In this document: one piece after another, positions 53,660 through 62,592 of the stretch
Layout: the number at the start of each line of letters is the position of its first letter
Numbering within the stretch: position 1 is the first letter of the stretch
Assembly: GCF_014269205.2 (NCBI RefSeq)
Contig: NZ_JABWRY020000001.1
Span: 930,001-994,000 of the forward strand
DNA: 64,000 bases
Direction of reading: 5' to 3'
Source of the DNA: Pseudomonas kermanshahensis
GTDB taxonomy: Bacteria > Pseudomonadota > Gammaproteobacteria > Pseudomonadales > Pseudomonadaceae
Position numbers and translations under genes: made by a program
The notes under the pieces: generated by a model
Told to the model about the DNA's origin: nothing
What the model saw: only the letters and a program-made list of their open reading frames with translations
Database searches by the model: none

Positions 53660-53755
53660 CTGCTGCGCAGCCTTTTCGCGACACAAGGCCGCTCCTACAG
53701 GTATTACGCGATTCCCTGTAGGAGCGGCCTTGTGTCGCGAAAGGGCCGCAAAGCG
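53660..53755. repeat. Inverted REP-like pair (GACACAAGG type)
   Basis: GCAGCCTTTTCGCGACACAA followed by GGCCGCTCCTACAG, and the inverted CTGTAGGAGCGGCCTTGTGT ending CGCGAAAGGGCC. A variant of the AGCACAAGG class. Confidence 0.83.
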
Positions 53756-53885
53756 GCCCCGCTTTGTTACTTAATCGGTAAAACACTGTTGCATCTAAGA
53801 CTAAGGTCGTCTGGTTGGCGTCCAACGGCAGCATAAAGTGAGGGTGTGGGTTTCATCCCCTATCTGTGCTGCTAGGACAAAAACA

Positions 53886-54197
53886 ATGAACGACAGCATT
53901 TACCTCTCGATACAAAACAGCCCGCGCTTCAAGGAGCTGGTTACAAAACGCGAACGGTTCGCCTGGATTCTCTCGGCGATCATGCTCGGTCTCTATTGCG
54001 CCTTCATCCTCCTAATCGCCTACGGTCCTCATGTACTGGGCGCCAAGCTCAGCCCAGAGTCGTCGATTACCTGGGGCATCCCCCTGGGCGTCGGCCTGAT
54101 CGTTTCGGCATTTGTCCTGACCGCCATCTACGTGCGCCGTGCCAACGGTGAGTTCGATGAGCTGAACAAGGCCATCCTGAAGGAGGCGCAGCAATGA
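53886..54197 (+). CDS. yjcH: DUF485 family membrane protein (YjcH), partner of ActP
   Basis: A 103-residue protein with two membrane helices ([20 protein letters not shown] and a second near 65-88) and a charged C-terminus, the DUF485 pattern. It is nearly always coupled to acetate permease genes. The stop overlaps the actP start as ATGA. The start at 53886 gives the family N-terminus NSPRFKELV. An imperfect repeat AGAC-N7-GTCT at 53798-53812, about 75 bases upstream, might bind the CrbR-type regulator (inference). Confidence 0.92.
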   Translation: MNDSIYLSIQNSPRFKELVTKRERFAWILSAIMLGLYCAFILLIAYGPHVLGAKLSPESSITWGIPLGVGLIVSAFVLTAIYVRRANGEFDELNKAILKEAQQ

Positions 54198-55858
54198 TTC
54201 GCCACGCCAAAGCCCTGGCCGTTCTGGCCTGCGGCGTTTTCGCACCCGCCGTGTGGGCCGCCGATGCCCTGACCGGCGAGGTGCAGAAACAGCCGCTGAA
54301 CGTGTCGGCGATCGCCATGTTCGTGGCCTTCGTCGCCTTCACCCTCGGGATCACCTACTGGGCCTCCAAACGCAACAAATCGGCGGCGGACTACTACGCA
54401 GCCGGCGGCAAGATCACGGGCTTCCAGAACGGCTTGGCAATTGCCGGTGACTACATGTCGGCGGCCTCGTTCCTGGGGATTTCCGCCCTGGTGTTCACCT
54501 CGGGTTACGACGGCCTGATCTACTCCATCGGCTTTTTGGTCGGCTGGCCGATCATCCTCTTCCTGATCGCCGAACGCCTGCGCAACCTGGGCAAGTACAC
54601 CTTCGCCGACGTGGCCTCGTACCGCCTTGGGCAGAAAGAAATCCGTACGCTGTCGGCCTCCGGTTCGCTGGTGGTGGTGGCGTTCTACCTGATCGCGCAG
54701 ATGGTCGGCGCCGGTAAGTTGATCGAGCTGCTGTTTGGCCTCGACTACCACGTGGCGGTGATCCTGGTCGGTATCCTGATGTGCCTGTACGTACTGTTCG
54801 GCGGCATGCTGGCCACCACCTGGGTACAGATCATCAAGGCCGTGCTGCTGCTGTCCGGTGCCAGCTTCATGGCACTGATGGTGATGAAACACGTCAACTT
54901 CGACTTCAACACCCTGTTCTCCGAAGCCATCAAGGTGCACGCCAAAGGCGAGGCGATCATGAGCCCTGGCGGCCTGGTCAAGGACCCGATCTCGGCGTTC
55001 TCCCTGGGCCTGGCGCTGATGTTCGGTACCGCTGGCCTGCCGCACATCCTGATGCGCTTCTTCACCGTCAGTGACGCCAAGGAAGCGCGCAAGAGCGTGC
55101 TCTACGCCACCGGCTTCATCGGCTACTTCTACATCCTCACCTTCATCATCGGCTTCGGCGCGATCCTGCTGGTCAGCACCAACCCGGACTTCAAGGACGC
55201 CGCAGGCGCCTTGCTGGGCGGTAACAACATGGCTGCGGTGCACCTGGCCAATGCCGTGGGTGGCAGCGTGTTCCTGGGCTTCATCTCGGCGGTGGCCTTC
55301 GCCACCATCCTGGCGGTGGTTGCTGGCCTGACCCTGGCCGGTGCCTCGGCGGTGTCCCACGACCTGTACGCCAGCGTATGGCGCAAGGGCAAGGCCAACG
55401 ACAAGGACGAGATCCGCGTGTCGAAGATCACCACCATCGCCCTCGGCGTGCTGGCGATCGGCCTGGGCATCCTGTTCGAGAAGCAGAACATCGCCTTCAT
55501 GGTGGGCCTGGCGTTCTCGATTGCTGCCAGCTGCAACTTCCCGGTACTGCTGCTTTCGATGTACTGGAAGAAACTGACCACCCGCGGCGCCATGATCGGC
55601 GGCTGGCTGGGCCTGGTGAGTGCAGTGGGCCTGATGATCCTTGGCCCAACCATCTGGGTACAGATCCTCGGCCACGAGAAGGCGATCTACCCGTACGAGT
55701 ACCCGGCGCTGTTCTCGATGCTGATTGCCTTCGTCGGTATCTGGTTCTTCTCGGTCACCGACAAGTCCAAGGCGGCTGAGAACGAACGTGCACTGTTCTT
55801 CCCGCAGTTCGTACGTTCGCAAACCGGCCTGGGCGCTTCCGGTGCGGTTTCGCACTGA
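54194..55858 (+). CDS. actP: Cation/acetate symporter ActP
   Basis: A 554-residue sodium/solute symporter with an N-terminal signal-like segment, about 13 helices and the family motif [20 protein letters not shown]. It imports acetate, and relatives take up glycolate and pyruvate. It is translationally coupled to the DUF485 gene. The CrbS-type kinase at 1-3000 belongs to a system reported to control this gene class, so both ends of the window are linked in acetate use. Confidence 0.95.
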   Translation: MIRHAKALAVLACGVFAPAVWAADALTGEVQKQPLNVSAIAMFVAFVAFTLGITYWASKRNKSAADYYAAGGKITGFQNGLAIAGDYMSAASFLGISALVFTSGYDGLIYSIGFLVGWPIILFLIAERLRNLGKYTFADVASYRLGQKEIRTLSASGSLVVVAFYLIAQMVGAGKLIELLFGLDYHVAVILVGILMCLYVLFGGMLATTWVQIIKAVLLLSGASFMALMVMKHVNFDFNTLFSEAIKVHAKGEAIMSPGGLVKDPISAFSLGLALMFGTAGLPHILMRFFTVSDAKEARKSVLYATGFIGYFYILTFIIGFGAILLVSTNPDFKDAAGALLGGNNMAAVHLANAVGGSVFLGFISAVAFATILAVVAGLTLAGASAVSHDLYASVWRKGKANDKDEIRVSKITTIALGVLAIGLGILFEKQNIAFMVGLAFSIAASCNFPVLLLSMYWKKLTTRGAMIGGWLGLVSAVGLMILGPTIWVQILGHEKAIYPYEYPALFSMLIAFVGIWFFSVTDKSKAAENERALFFPQFVRSQTGLGASGAVSH

Positions 55859-55870
55859 CCGCTGAGGCCT

Positions 55871-55913
55871 AAAAAAAACCGCGATACGGGTGATGCCCGT
55901 ATCGCGGTTTTTT
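55871..55913 (+). terminator. Rho-independent terminator after actP
   Basis: AAAACCGCGATACGGG, loop TGATG, CCCGTATCGCGGTTTT: a 16-bp perfect stem with T tail, 12 bases after the actP stop. Confidence 0.95.
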
Positions 55914-55926
55914 CATGCTTGGCCGG

Positions 55927-56079
55927 CTAGATCATGCCTAGCAGCAACAGCACCAGCAGAATCACCAACACCACGCCGATAATGCCGGAAGGGCCATAGC
56001 CCCAGCTGCGCGAGTGTGGGAAGACGGGTAAGCCACCAATCAGCAGCAGGATCAGGATGATGATGAGGATCGTGGTCAT
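55927..56079 (-). CDS. DUF3309 family small membrane protein (50 aa)
   Basis: A 50-residue protein reading MTTILIIILILLLIGGLPVF then PHSRSWGYGPSGIIGVVLVI and a Leu-rich end. Two hydrophobic segments flank HSRSWGYGPSG, the DUF3309 pattern found widely in Proteobacteria. AGGA lies 8 bases upstream of the ATG. Function unknown. Confidence 0.88.
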   Translation of the reverse strand: MTTILIIILILLLIGGLPVFPHSRSWGYGPSGIIGVVLVILLVLLLLGMI

Positions 56080-56285
56080 GGCGGAGTCCTTGCGTGGTTA
56101 GGGGTCAAGGGCCTCGGACTGCTGGCCTCTTGTTAAATCGGACCGGTGCGCTTGGCTAAAGATTCCATTTGTTCGGTACTGACCGCTTGGTCATGCCCCT
56201 TCATTCACTACCCTGATGAACCCTCCCTCACGGCAATGCCTTGATTAGACTCGCCTGACAACCCATCAGCACAAGGCCTGCCACC

Positions 56286-57095
56286 ATGCATAACCGCATC
56301 ATGATCACCGGCGCCGGGTCCGGCCTCGGCCGCGAGATCGCCCTGCGCTGGGCACGCGAGGGCTGGCGCCTGGCGTTGGCCGATGTCAACGAGGCCGGCC
56401 TGCGCGAAACGCTGGAACTGGCCCAGCAAGCCGGTGGCGACGGGTTTATCCAGCGCTGTGATGTGCGCGACTACAGCCAGCTCACGGCGTTGGCCCAGGC
56501 CTGCGAAGAGCGCTTTGGCGGCATCGATGTGATCGTCAACAACGCCGGCGTCGCCTCGGGCGGCTTCTTCGCCGAGTTGTCGCTTGAGGACTGGGACTGG
56601 CAAATCGCGGTCAACCTCATGGGCGTGGTCAAGGGCTGCAAGGCCTTCCTCCCGCTGCTGGAGCGCAGCCAAGGGCGGATCATCAACATCGCCTCGATGG
56701 CCGCGCTGATGCAGGGCCCGGGCATGAGCAACTACAACGTCGCCAAGGCCGGTGTGCTGGCCCTGTCGGAAAGCCTGCTGGTGGAATTGCGCCAAGTGCA
56801 GGTGGCGGTGCACGTGGTGTGCCCGTCGTTCTTCCAGACCAACCTGCTGGATTCGTTCCGTGGCCCCAACCCGGCCATGAAGGCACAGGTGGGCAAGCTG
56901 CTGGAGGGCTCGCCGATCAGCGCGGTCGATATCGCCGAGTACATCCACCGGCAAGTGGCTGCCGGCGAGTTCCTGATCTTGCCCCACGAGGCCGGGCGCC
57001 AGGCGTGGCAGCTCAAGCGCGAGGCACCTGAGCGGCTGTATGCCGAGATGGCGGACATGGCGGTGAAAATGCGTGCCAAGGCGCCTGCGCGATGA
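56286..57095 (+). CDS. Short-chain dehydrogenase/reductase (SDR)
   Basis: A 269-residue SDR with TGAGSGLGREIA at the N-terminus, NNAGVASGG, the catalytic serine in NIASMAALMQGPG and YNVAKAGVLALSESLL supplying the YxxxK pair. A ~25-residue C-terminal extension (WQLKREAPERLYAEM) marks the subgroup of acyl-chain or membrane-associated SDRs. The substrate is unknown. AAGG precedes the ATG; no operon partner was seen. Confidence 0.85.
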   Translation: MHNRIMITGAGSGLGREIALRWAREGWRLALADVNEAGLRETLELAQQAGGDGFIQRCDVRDYSQLTALAQACEERFGGIDVIVNNAGVASGGFFAELSLEDWDWQIAVNLMGVVKGCKAFLPLLERSQGRIINIASMAALMQGPGMSNYNVAKAGVLALSESLLVELRQVQVAVHVVCPSFFQTNLLDSFRGPNPAMKAQVGKLLEGSPISAVDIAEYIHRQVAAGEFLILPHEAGRQAWQLKREAPERLYAEMADMAVKMRAKAPAR

Positions 57096-57215
57096 TCTGT
57101 CTGTAGGGGAAATTACCCATGGATGTAGGTTGCTTCTGAATTGCCCTGGAACTATTGAGTAGCCTTAAGTACCCGAGGCAGTCTCCGGTTTTCCCTTACG
57201 CTGGAGGATCGGATC

Positions 57216-57404
57216 ATGCTGGTAATAGGGCGCGAAGTAGGCGAAGTCATCACCATTGGCGATGACATCCGCATCATGGTGGTCGAGACGCGGGACGGGA
57301 TGGTGCGTTTTGGGGTAAGTGCCCCCCGCGAGGTGCCGGTGCACCGCGCCGAGGTGTACAGGCGCATCAAGGAGGGGGAGGTGCGCAAGGGGCGTGGCGC
57401 GTGA
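57216..57404 (+). CDS. csrA: CsrA/RsmA-family post-transcriptional regulator
   Basis: A 62-residue CsrA paralogue: MLVIGREVGEVITIGDDIRI, then VRFGVSAPREVPVHRAEVYR with the RNA-binding Arg/Glu pattern VHRAEVYRRI. Dimers bind GGA motifs in mRNA leaders and change translation. Pseudomonas genomes carry several (RsmA, RsmE, RsmN); which paralogue this is cannot be fixed from length alone. Its own leader has GGA in the ribosome site CTGGAGGATCGGATC, so autoregulation is possible. Confidence 0.95.
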   Translation: MLVIGREVGEVITIGDDIRIMVVETRDGMVRFGVSAPREVPVHRAEVYRRIKEGEVRKGRGA

Positions 57405-57409
57405 GGGCG

Positions 57410-57637
57410 TCAGTCGAGCAGCTCGCGTGGCACATCATGTTTGGCCAGGAGCTGGCATTGCTGGCTTTCCGGGTCGAACAGGATGAACGCCTGGCCCTTG
57501 GCCAACGCCTGGCGCACCCGCAATACGCGCGTTTCGAGGGGGGTGTCGTCGCCGTTGTCGGTGCCGTCGCGGGTGACGAAGTCCTCGATCAGCAGGGTCA
57601 GGGTGTCGGCTTGCAGTTGGTCGTAGGGGATTAGCAT
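57410..57637 (-). CDS. YheU family protein (UPF0270)
   Basis: A 75-residue cytoplasmic protein starting MLIPYDQLQADTLTLLIEDF followed by VTRDGTDNGDD, the UPF0270/YheU signature. Function unknown. It converges with csrA 5 bases away. No good Shine-Dalgarno precedes the ATG. Confidence 0.9.
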   Translation of the reverse strand: MLIPYDQLQADTLTLLIEDFVTRDGTDNGDDTPLETRVLRVRQALAKGQAFILFDPESQQCQLLAKHDVPRELLD

Positions 57638-57717
57638 GGCGGGCGATTCTGGGGGTTGAGTGTGGGCATGCTACGCGAAACGTTCGCGCATTTGGGGCCG
57701 CACAGCGGCCCCAACTA

Positions 57718-58902
57718 TCAGCCTTTATTCCCAACCAGGCTATCCACCGCCGGCACCCGCGTATCGCTCTCCATCTGCGCATCGTGCTCCAACTGATGGC
57801 TGAAGCGCTCGAGCGAGGCATTGGCCGGCTGCGAATCACTGGCAAACACCGGCGGGCTCAACAAGTACGCTGACAGCAACCGGCTCAGCGCCGCCAGGCT
57901 GTCGATATGCGTGCGTTCGTAACCGTGCGTGGCATCGCAGCCAAACGCCACCAACGCGGTCCGGATGTCATGCCCCGCCGTCACCGCCGAGTGGGCATCG
58001 CTGAAGTAGTAACGGAACAGGTCGCGCCTGACCGGCAAATCGTGGTCGCCGGCCAGCTTCAGCAGGTGACGCGACAGGTGGTAATCGTAAGGCCCCGAAG
58101 AGTCCTGCATGGCCACGCTCACCGCATGCTCGCTGGAGGCCTGGCCTGGCGCTACCGGGGCAATGTCGATACCGACGAATTCGCTGACGTCCCAGGGCAG
58201 GGCACCTGCCGCGCCGGAGCCGGTTTCTTCGGTGATGGTGAACAGCGGGTGGCAGTCGATCAGTGGCTGTCGGCCACTTTCCACCACTGCCTTGAGCGCC
58301 GCCAGCAATGCGGCTACGCCCGCTTTGTCGTCCAGGTGGCGGCCGCTGATGTGGCCGCTTTCAGTGAACTCTGGCAACGGGTCGAAGGCGACGAAATCGC
58401 CGATCGAGACCCCCAGGGCTTCGCAATCGGCGCGGGTCGCGCAGTAGGCATCCAGGCGCACTTCGACGTGGTCCCAACTGATAGGCATCTGGTCGATGGC
58501 GGTGTTGAACGCATGCCCGCTGGCCATCAGCGGCAACACGCTGCCGCGGAACACGCCGGTGTCGGTGAACACACTGACCCGGCTGCCCTCGGCAAAGCGG
58601 CTCGACCAGCAGCCCACTGGCGCCAGCGCCAGGCGGCCGTTGTCCTGCAACTGACGCACGCTGGCACCGATGGTGTCCAGGTGCGCCGAAACGGCGCGGT
58701 CGGGTGAGCTTTGCCGGCCTTTGAGGGTGGCGCGGATGGTGCCACGGCGGGTCAGCTCGAAGGGGATGCCCAACTCATCCAGGCGTTCGGCCACGTAGCG
58801 CACGATGGTGTCGGTGAAGCCGGTGGGGCTTGGGATGGCGAGCATCTCCAGCAGGACGCGTTTGAGGTAGTCGAGATCGGGTTCGGGGTATTTTTCGGAC
58901 AT
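57718..58902 (-). CDS. M42-family peptidase of the NAGGN osmoprotectant system
   Basis: A 394-residue metallopeptidase-like protein of the M42/M18 fold: VSAHLDTIGASVRQL with the first metal His, HLDDKAGVAALLAALKAV, and FTITEETGSGAAGALPWD with the catalytic Glu pair. A peptidase of this type is a regular neighbour of the genes making N-acetylglutaminylglutamine amide and is thought to act on that dipeptide or its precursor. The start has GGAG. It follows the synthetase gene after a REP pair, on the same strand. Confidence 0.88.
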   Translation of the reverse strand: MSEKYPEPDLDYLKRVLLEMLAIPSPTGFTDTIVRYVAERLDELGIPFELTRRGTIRATLKGRQSSPDRAVSAHLDTIGASVRQLQDNGRLALAPVGCWSSRFAEGSRVSVFTDTGVFRGSVLPLMASGHAFNTAIDQMPISWDHVEVRLDAYCATRADCEALGVSIGDFVAFDPLPEFTESGHISGRHLDDKAGVAALLAALKAVVESGRQPLIDCHPLFTITEETGSGAAGALPWDVSEFVGIDIAPVAPGQASSEHAVSVAMQDSSGPYDYHLSRHLLKLAGDHDLPVRRDLFRYYFSDAHSAVTAGHDIRTALVAFGCDATHGYERTHIDSLAALSRLLSAYLLSPPVFASDSQPANASLERFSHQLEHDAQMESDTRVPAVDSLVGNKG

Positions 58903-58911
58903 AGGTACTCC

Positions 58912-59012
58912 TCACTGGCCTCTTCGCGGGCAAGCCCGCTCCTACAGGTTTACCGCCGCTTTCAGGTTAAGCGGCCAACCTGTGGGAGCGGGCTTGCCCG
59001 CGAAGAGGCCGT
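58912..59012. repeat. Inverted REP pair (GCGGG type) inside the NAGGN cluster
   Basis: GGCCTCTTCGCGGGCAAGCC with CGCTCCTACAGG, and the inverted CTGTGGGAGCGGGCTTGCCC ending GCGAAGAGGCC. It separates the peptidase gene from ngs. Confidence 0.88.
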
Positions 59013-59019
59013 CATGGTT

Positions 59020-60765
59020 TCACGCTAATCCCCGGCTATGCGGGAACAACAAGTCGATGAACCGCTCAGCCGTCGGCTGCGGTTCATGATTGGCCAGGCC
59101 GGCGCGTTCGTTGGCCTCGATGATCACGTACTCCGCCTGTTCGGCATCACGCACCATGAAGTCCAACCCCACCACCGGAATTTCCAGCGCCCGTGCCGCG
59201 CGCACCGCCGCATCGGCCAGCACGGGGTGCAGGCGCTCGGTCACGTCCTCAAGGGTGCCACCGGTGTGCAGGTTGGCAGTACGCCGCACCGCCAGGCGTT
59301 GGCCGGCAGGAAGCACGTCGTCATAGCCCAGCCCCGCCGCACGCAGGGTGCGCTCGGTTTCATCGTCAAGCGGGATGCGGCTTTCACCGCCGGTCGCGGC
59401 CTGGCGCCTGCGGCTCTGGGCTTCGATCAGCGCGCGGATGTCGTGCTTGCCATCACCCACTACCTGGGCCGGGTGGCGTATGGCAGCTGCCACCACTTCA
59501 AAGCCGATCACCACGATGCGCAGGTCAAGGCCGGCATGGAAGCTCTCCAGCAGTACACGGCTGTCGAACTGCTTGGCGTGGGCCACTGCTTGGGTGAGCT
59601 CTTCAAGGGTGGAGAGGTTCACCGCCACCCCTTGGCCTTGTTCGCCATCCACCGGCTTGACCACCACTGCGCCATGCTCGTCGAGAAACGCCAGGTTGTC
59701 GTCGGCGTTGCCCGCCAGTTGCTGCGCTGGTACACGCAGCCCGGCGTTGCTCAGTGCTCGCTGGGTCAGGCACTTGTCTTGGCACAGGGTCATGGTCACA
59801 GCGCTGGTCAGGTCGCTTAGCGACTCACGGCAGCGAATGCGACGCCCGCCCAGGCTCAAGGTGAACAGCCCGCCTGCGGCGTCTTCGACCTGCACTTCGA
59901 TACCACGGCGCAGCGCCTCGTCAACAATTATCCGTGCATAAGGGTTAAGCCCTGCTTCAGGGCCAGGGCCGAGGAACAGGCGTTCGTTGATGCCGTTCTT
60001 GCGCTTGACGGCGAAGGTCGGCAGGTTACGAAACCCGAGTTTCTCGTACAGGCGCTTGGCCTGGCGGTTGTCATGCAGCACCGACAGGTCCAGGTAGGCC
60101 AGGCCGCGGCTCATGAAGTGCTCGATCAGGTGGCGCACCAGCACTTCACCCACGCCAGGGCGGGTGCAGTGCGGGTCCACGGCCAGGCACCACAGGCTGC
60201 TGCCGTGCTCGGGGTCATCGAACGCCTTGGCATGGTTAAGGCCCATGACGCTACCGATCACCGCGCCGCTGTCTTCATCCTCGGCCAGCCAGTAAACCGG
60301 GCCGCCGAGGTGACGTGGCGTGAGCCGGTCAGGGTCGACCGGCAACATGCCGCGCGCTTGGTAAAGGGTATTGATCGCCTGCCAGTCCCCCAGGTTTTGC
60401 GCCCGCCGCACGCGAAAACCGCGAAACACCCGCTGCGCCGGGCGGTAGTCGGTAAACCACAGGCGCAGGGTGTCGGAGGGGTCGAGAAACAACTGCTGCG
60501 GCGCCTGCGCCAGTACCTGCTGCGGCGCGGCCACGTACAGGGCAATGTCGCGCTCGCCGTGGCGCTCGTCCAGCAGTTGCTCGGCGAGTGAAACGGGGTC
60601 TGGGTAGGTATGGCCGATCAGCAGCCGGCCCCAACCACAGTGCACGGCACGTGGCTGGTCGTGGGGCTCGCTGCCATCGCCGGCCAGGCGCGCCTGCAAA
60701 CGCTCGTAGGACGGTGCCTGGCCGCGCAGCAGGCGCTGGCCGTAGGCGATTTCGTGGGCTTTCAT
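59020..60765 (-). CDS. ngs: N-acetylglutaminylglutamine synthetase
   Basis: A 581-residue two-domain enzyme. A GNAT acetyltransferase domain lies at about 115-270, with LAVDPHCTRPGVGEVLVRHL and NRQAKRLYEKLGFRN. An ATP-grasp ligase domain lies at about 320-575, with VVVKPVDGEQGQGVAVNLS and YVIIEANERAGL. It acetylates glutamine and joins it to a second residue on the way to the compatible solute NAGGN. The start lies 3 bases after the asnO stop, so the two are cotranscribed. Confidence 0.94.
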   Translation of the reverse strand: MKAHEIAYGQRLLRGQAPSYERLQARLAGDGSEPHDQPRAVHCGWGRLLIGHTYPDPVSLAEQLLDERHGERDIALYVAAPQQVLAQAPQQLFLDPSDTLRLWFTDYRPAQRVFRGFRVRRAQNLGDWQAINTLYQARGMLPVDPDRLTPRHLGGPVYWLAEDEDSGAVIGSVMGLNHAKAFDDPEHGSSLWCLAVDPHCTRPGVGEVLVRHLIEHFMSRGLAYLDLSVLHDNRQAKRLYEKLGFRNLPTFAVKRKNGINERLFLGPGPEAGLNPYARIIVDEALRRGIEVQVEDAAGGLFTLSLGGRRIRCRESLSDLTSAVTMTLCQDKCLTQRALSNAGLRVPAQQLAGNADDNLAFLDEHGAVVVKPVDGEQGQGVAVNLSTLEELTQAVAHAKQFDSRVLLESFHAGLDLRIVVIGFEVVAAAIRHPAQVVGDGKHDIRALIEAQSRRRQAATGGESRIPLDDETERTLRAAGLGYDDVLPAGQRLAVRRTANLHTGGTLEDVTERLHPVLADAAVRAARALEIPVVGLDFMVRDAEQAEYVIIEANERAGLANHEPQPTAERFIDLLFPHSRGLA

Positions 60766-60768
60766 CGG

Positions 60769-62556
60769 TCAGATTCCTTGTTCGCTCAGCCACAGGTTGA
60801 GCGCCGCCAGCTGCCACAGCTTGGAACCTCGCAGCGGCGTCAACTGGCCGTGCGGGTTGCTCAGCAAGCGGTCGAGCATGGCCGGGTTGAAAAGCCCTCG
60901 GTCTTGACTGGGGTCGGTAAGCAGTTCGCGCACCCAGCCCAGCGTCGCGCCTTCCAGGTGCTTCAGGCCTGGAACCGGGAAGTAGCCCTTCTTGCGGTCG
61001 ATCACCTCATGCGGGATGACCCGTCGGGCGGCCTGCTTGAGCACCTGTTTGCCGCCATCGGGCAGCTTGAAGCGTGCTGGGATGCGTGCCGACAGTTCCA
61101 CCAGGCGGTAATCGAGAAACGGCGTACGCGCTTCCAGGCCCCAGGCCATGGTCATGTTGTCGACCCGCTTGACCGGGTCGTCGACCAGCATCACCGTGCT
61201 GTCCAGGCGCAGGGCCTTGTCGACCGGGTCGCTGGCGCCAGGGCGGGCGAAGTGTTCGCGGACAAAGTCGCCGGCGGCATCGCTTTCCAGCAGCCAAGGG
61301 GCTTGCACGGTGTCACGGTACTCGGCGTGGGTGCGGTCGAAGAATGCGTCGCGGTAGGCGCCAAAGGCATCCTCGGCGCCATCCACCTGTGGGTACCAGT
61401 GGTAGCCAGCGAACAGTTCGTCGGCACCTTGGCCGCTTTGCACGCCTTTGCAGTGCTTGGCCACTTCCCGCGACAGCAGGTAGAAGGCAATGCAGTCATG
61501 GCTGACCATCGGTTCGCTCATGGCGCGGAAGGCGGCCGGCAGCTGGTCGATGATTTCATGTTCGGCGATGCGCAACTGGTGGTGGCGGGTGCCGTAGTGG
61601 CGGGCGATCAGGTCGGAGTACTCGAACTCGTTGCCGCGTTCGCCGCCGGCATCTTCGAAGCCGATGGAGAAGGTCGACAGGTCGTCCACACCAGCTTCAC
61701 GCAGCAGGCCGACCAGCAAGCTGGAGTCGACCCCGCCAGACAACAGCACGCCAACGTCCACCGCAGCACGCTGGCGGATCGCCACGGCATCACGGGTGGC
61801 GTCGAGCACGCGGGTGGTCCAGCCTTCGAGGTCCAGTTCACGCTCGTCGGGGTGGGCGCCGTACTGCAGCTGCCACCAGGTCTGGCGTTCGATTTCGCCG
61901 TGGCGGTCGACGCGCATCCAAGTGCCGGGTTCAAGCTTTTGCACGTTGGCCAGCAGCGTGCGCGGCGCGGGTACCACGGCGTGGAAGTTCAGGTAGTGGT
62001 TGAGCGCTACCGGGTCGATCATCGGGTCGATGTCGCCGCCCTTGAGCAGGGCAGGCAGGGTCGAGGCAAAGCGCAGGCGCTCGCCGTTGCGCGACAGGTA
62101 CAGCGGTTTGACGCCAAGGCGGTCGCGGGCCAGGAACAGGCGCTGGTTGTCGCGCTCCCAGATGGCCAGGGCGAACATGCCATTGAGCTTGGGCAGCAAG
62201 GCCGCGCCCCAGGCGTGGTAGCCCTTGAGCAGCACTTCGGTGTCGCCATCCGACCAGAACGTGTAGCCCAGGTCTTGCAGCTCCTGGCGCAGTTCGGGGA
62301 AGTTGTAGATGGCGCCGTTGAAGGCCAGCGACAGGCCGAGGGTGTTGTCGACCATCGGCTGAGCCGAACCGTCGGACAAGTCCATGATTTTCAGCCGGCG
62401 GTGGCCGAGGGCGATCGGGCCCTGGCTATGGAAGCCCCAAGCGTCCGGGCCGCGAGGCGCCAGATGGTGGGTGATGCGCTCCACCGCGGCCAGGTCGGCC
62501 GGGCGAGGGGCTTGGTCGAGGGGGGTGAAACGTAACTCTCCTGCTAATCCGCACAT
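60769..62556 (-). CDS. asnO: N-acetylglutaminylglutamine amidotransferase (asparagine synthase family)
   Basis: A 595-residue class II glutamine amidotransferase. Cys2 (MCGLAGELRF) is the nucleophile of the N-terminal glutaminase. The C-terminal synthetase domain has the PP-loop VLLSGGVDSSLLVGLL at about residue 270, and GLEARTPFLDYRLVEL. It forms the C-terminal amide of N-acetylglutaminylglutamine in the osmolyte pathway. The ATG at 62556 is fixed by Cys2. Only 36 bases separate it from the integrase gene stop, so its normal promoter region seems to have been replaced by an integrated element. Confidence 0.95.
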   Translation of the reverse strand: MCGLAGELRFTPLDQAPRPADLAAVERITHHLAPRGPDAWGFHSQGPIALGHRRLKIMDLSDGSAQPMVDNTLGLSLAFNGAIYNFPELRQELQDLGYTFWSDGDTEVLLKGYHAWGAALLPKLNGMFALAIWERDNQRLFLARDRLGVKPLYLSRNGERLRFASTLPALLKGGDIDPMIDPVALNHYLNFHAVVPAPRTLLANVQKLEPGTWMRVDRHGEIERQTWWQLQYGAHPDERELDLEGWTTRVLDATRDAVAIRQRAAVDVGVLLSGGVDSSLLVGLLREAGVDDLSTFSIGFEDAGGERGNEFEYSDLIARHYGTRHHQLRIAEHEIIDQLPAAFRAMSEPMVSHDCIAFYLLSREVAKHCKGVQSGQGADELFAGYHWYPQVDGAEDAFGAYRDAFFDRTHAEYRDTVQAPWLLESDAAGDFVREHFARPGASDPVDKALRLDSTVMLVDDPVKRVDNMTMAWGLEARTPFLDYRLVELSARIPARFKLPDGGKQVLKQAARRVIPHEVIDRKKGYFPVPGLKHLEGATLGWVRELLTDPSQDRGLFNPAMLDRLLSNPHGQLTPLRGSKLWQLAALNLWLSEQGI

Positions 62557-62592
62557 GTAACGTAAACCCTTTGAGTTTCGGCACTCTTGGCG

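Noticed and set aside
3119..59012. Repeated palindromes that might suggest a CRISPR array
   Set aside because: The repeats are dispersed in gene gaps as inverted pairs, not a regular direct-repeat/spacer array, and no cas genes are present.
62557..62592. A specific attachment-site core sequence
   Set aside because: The other end of the element is outside the window, so no direct repeat can be identified.
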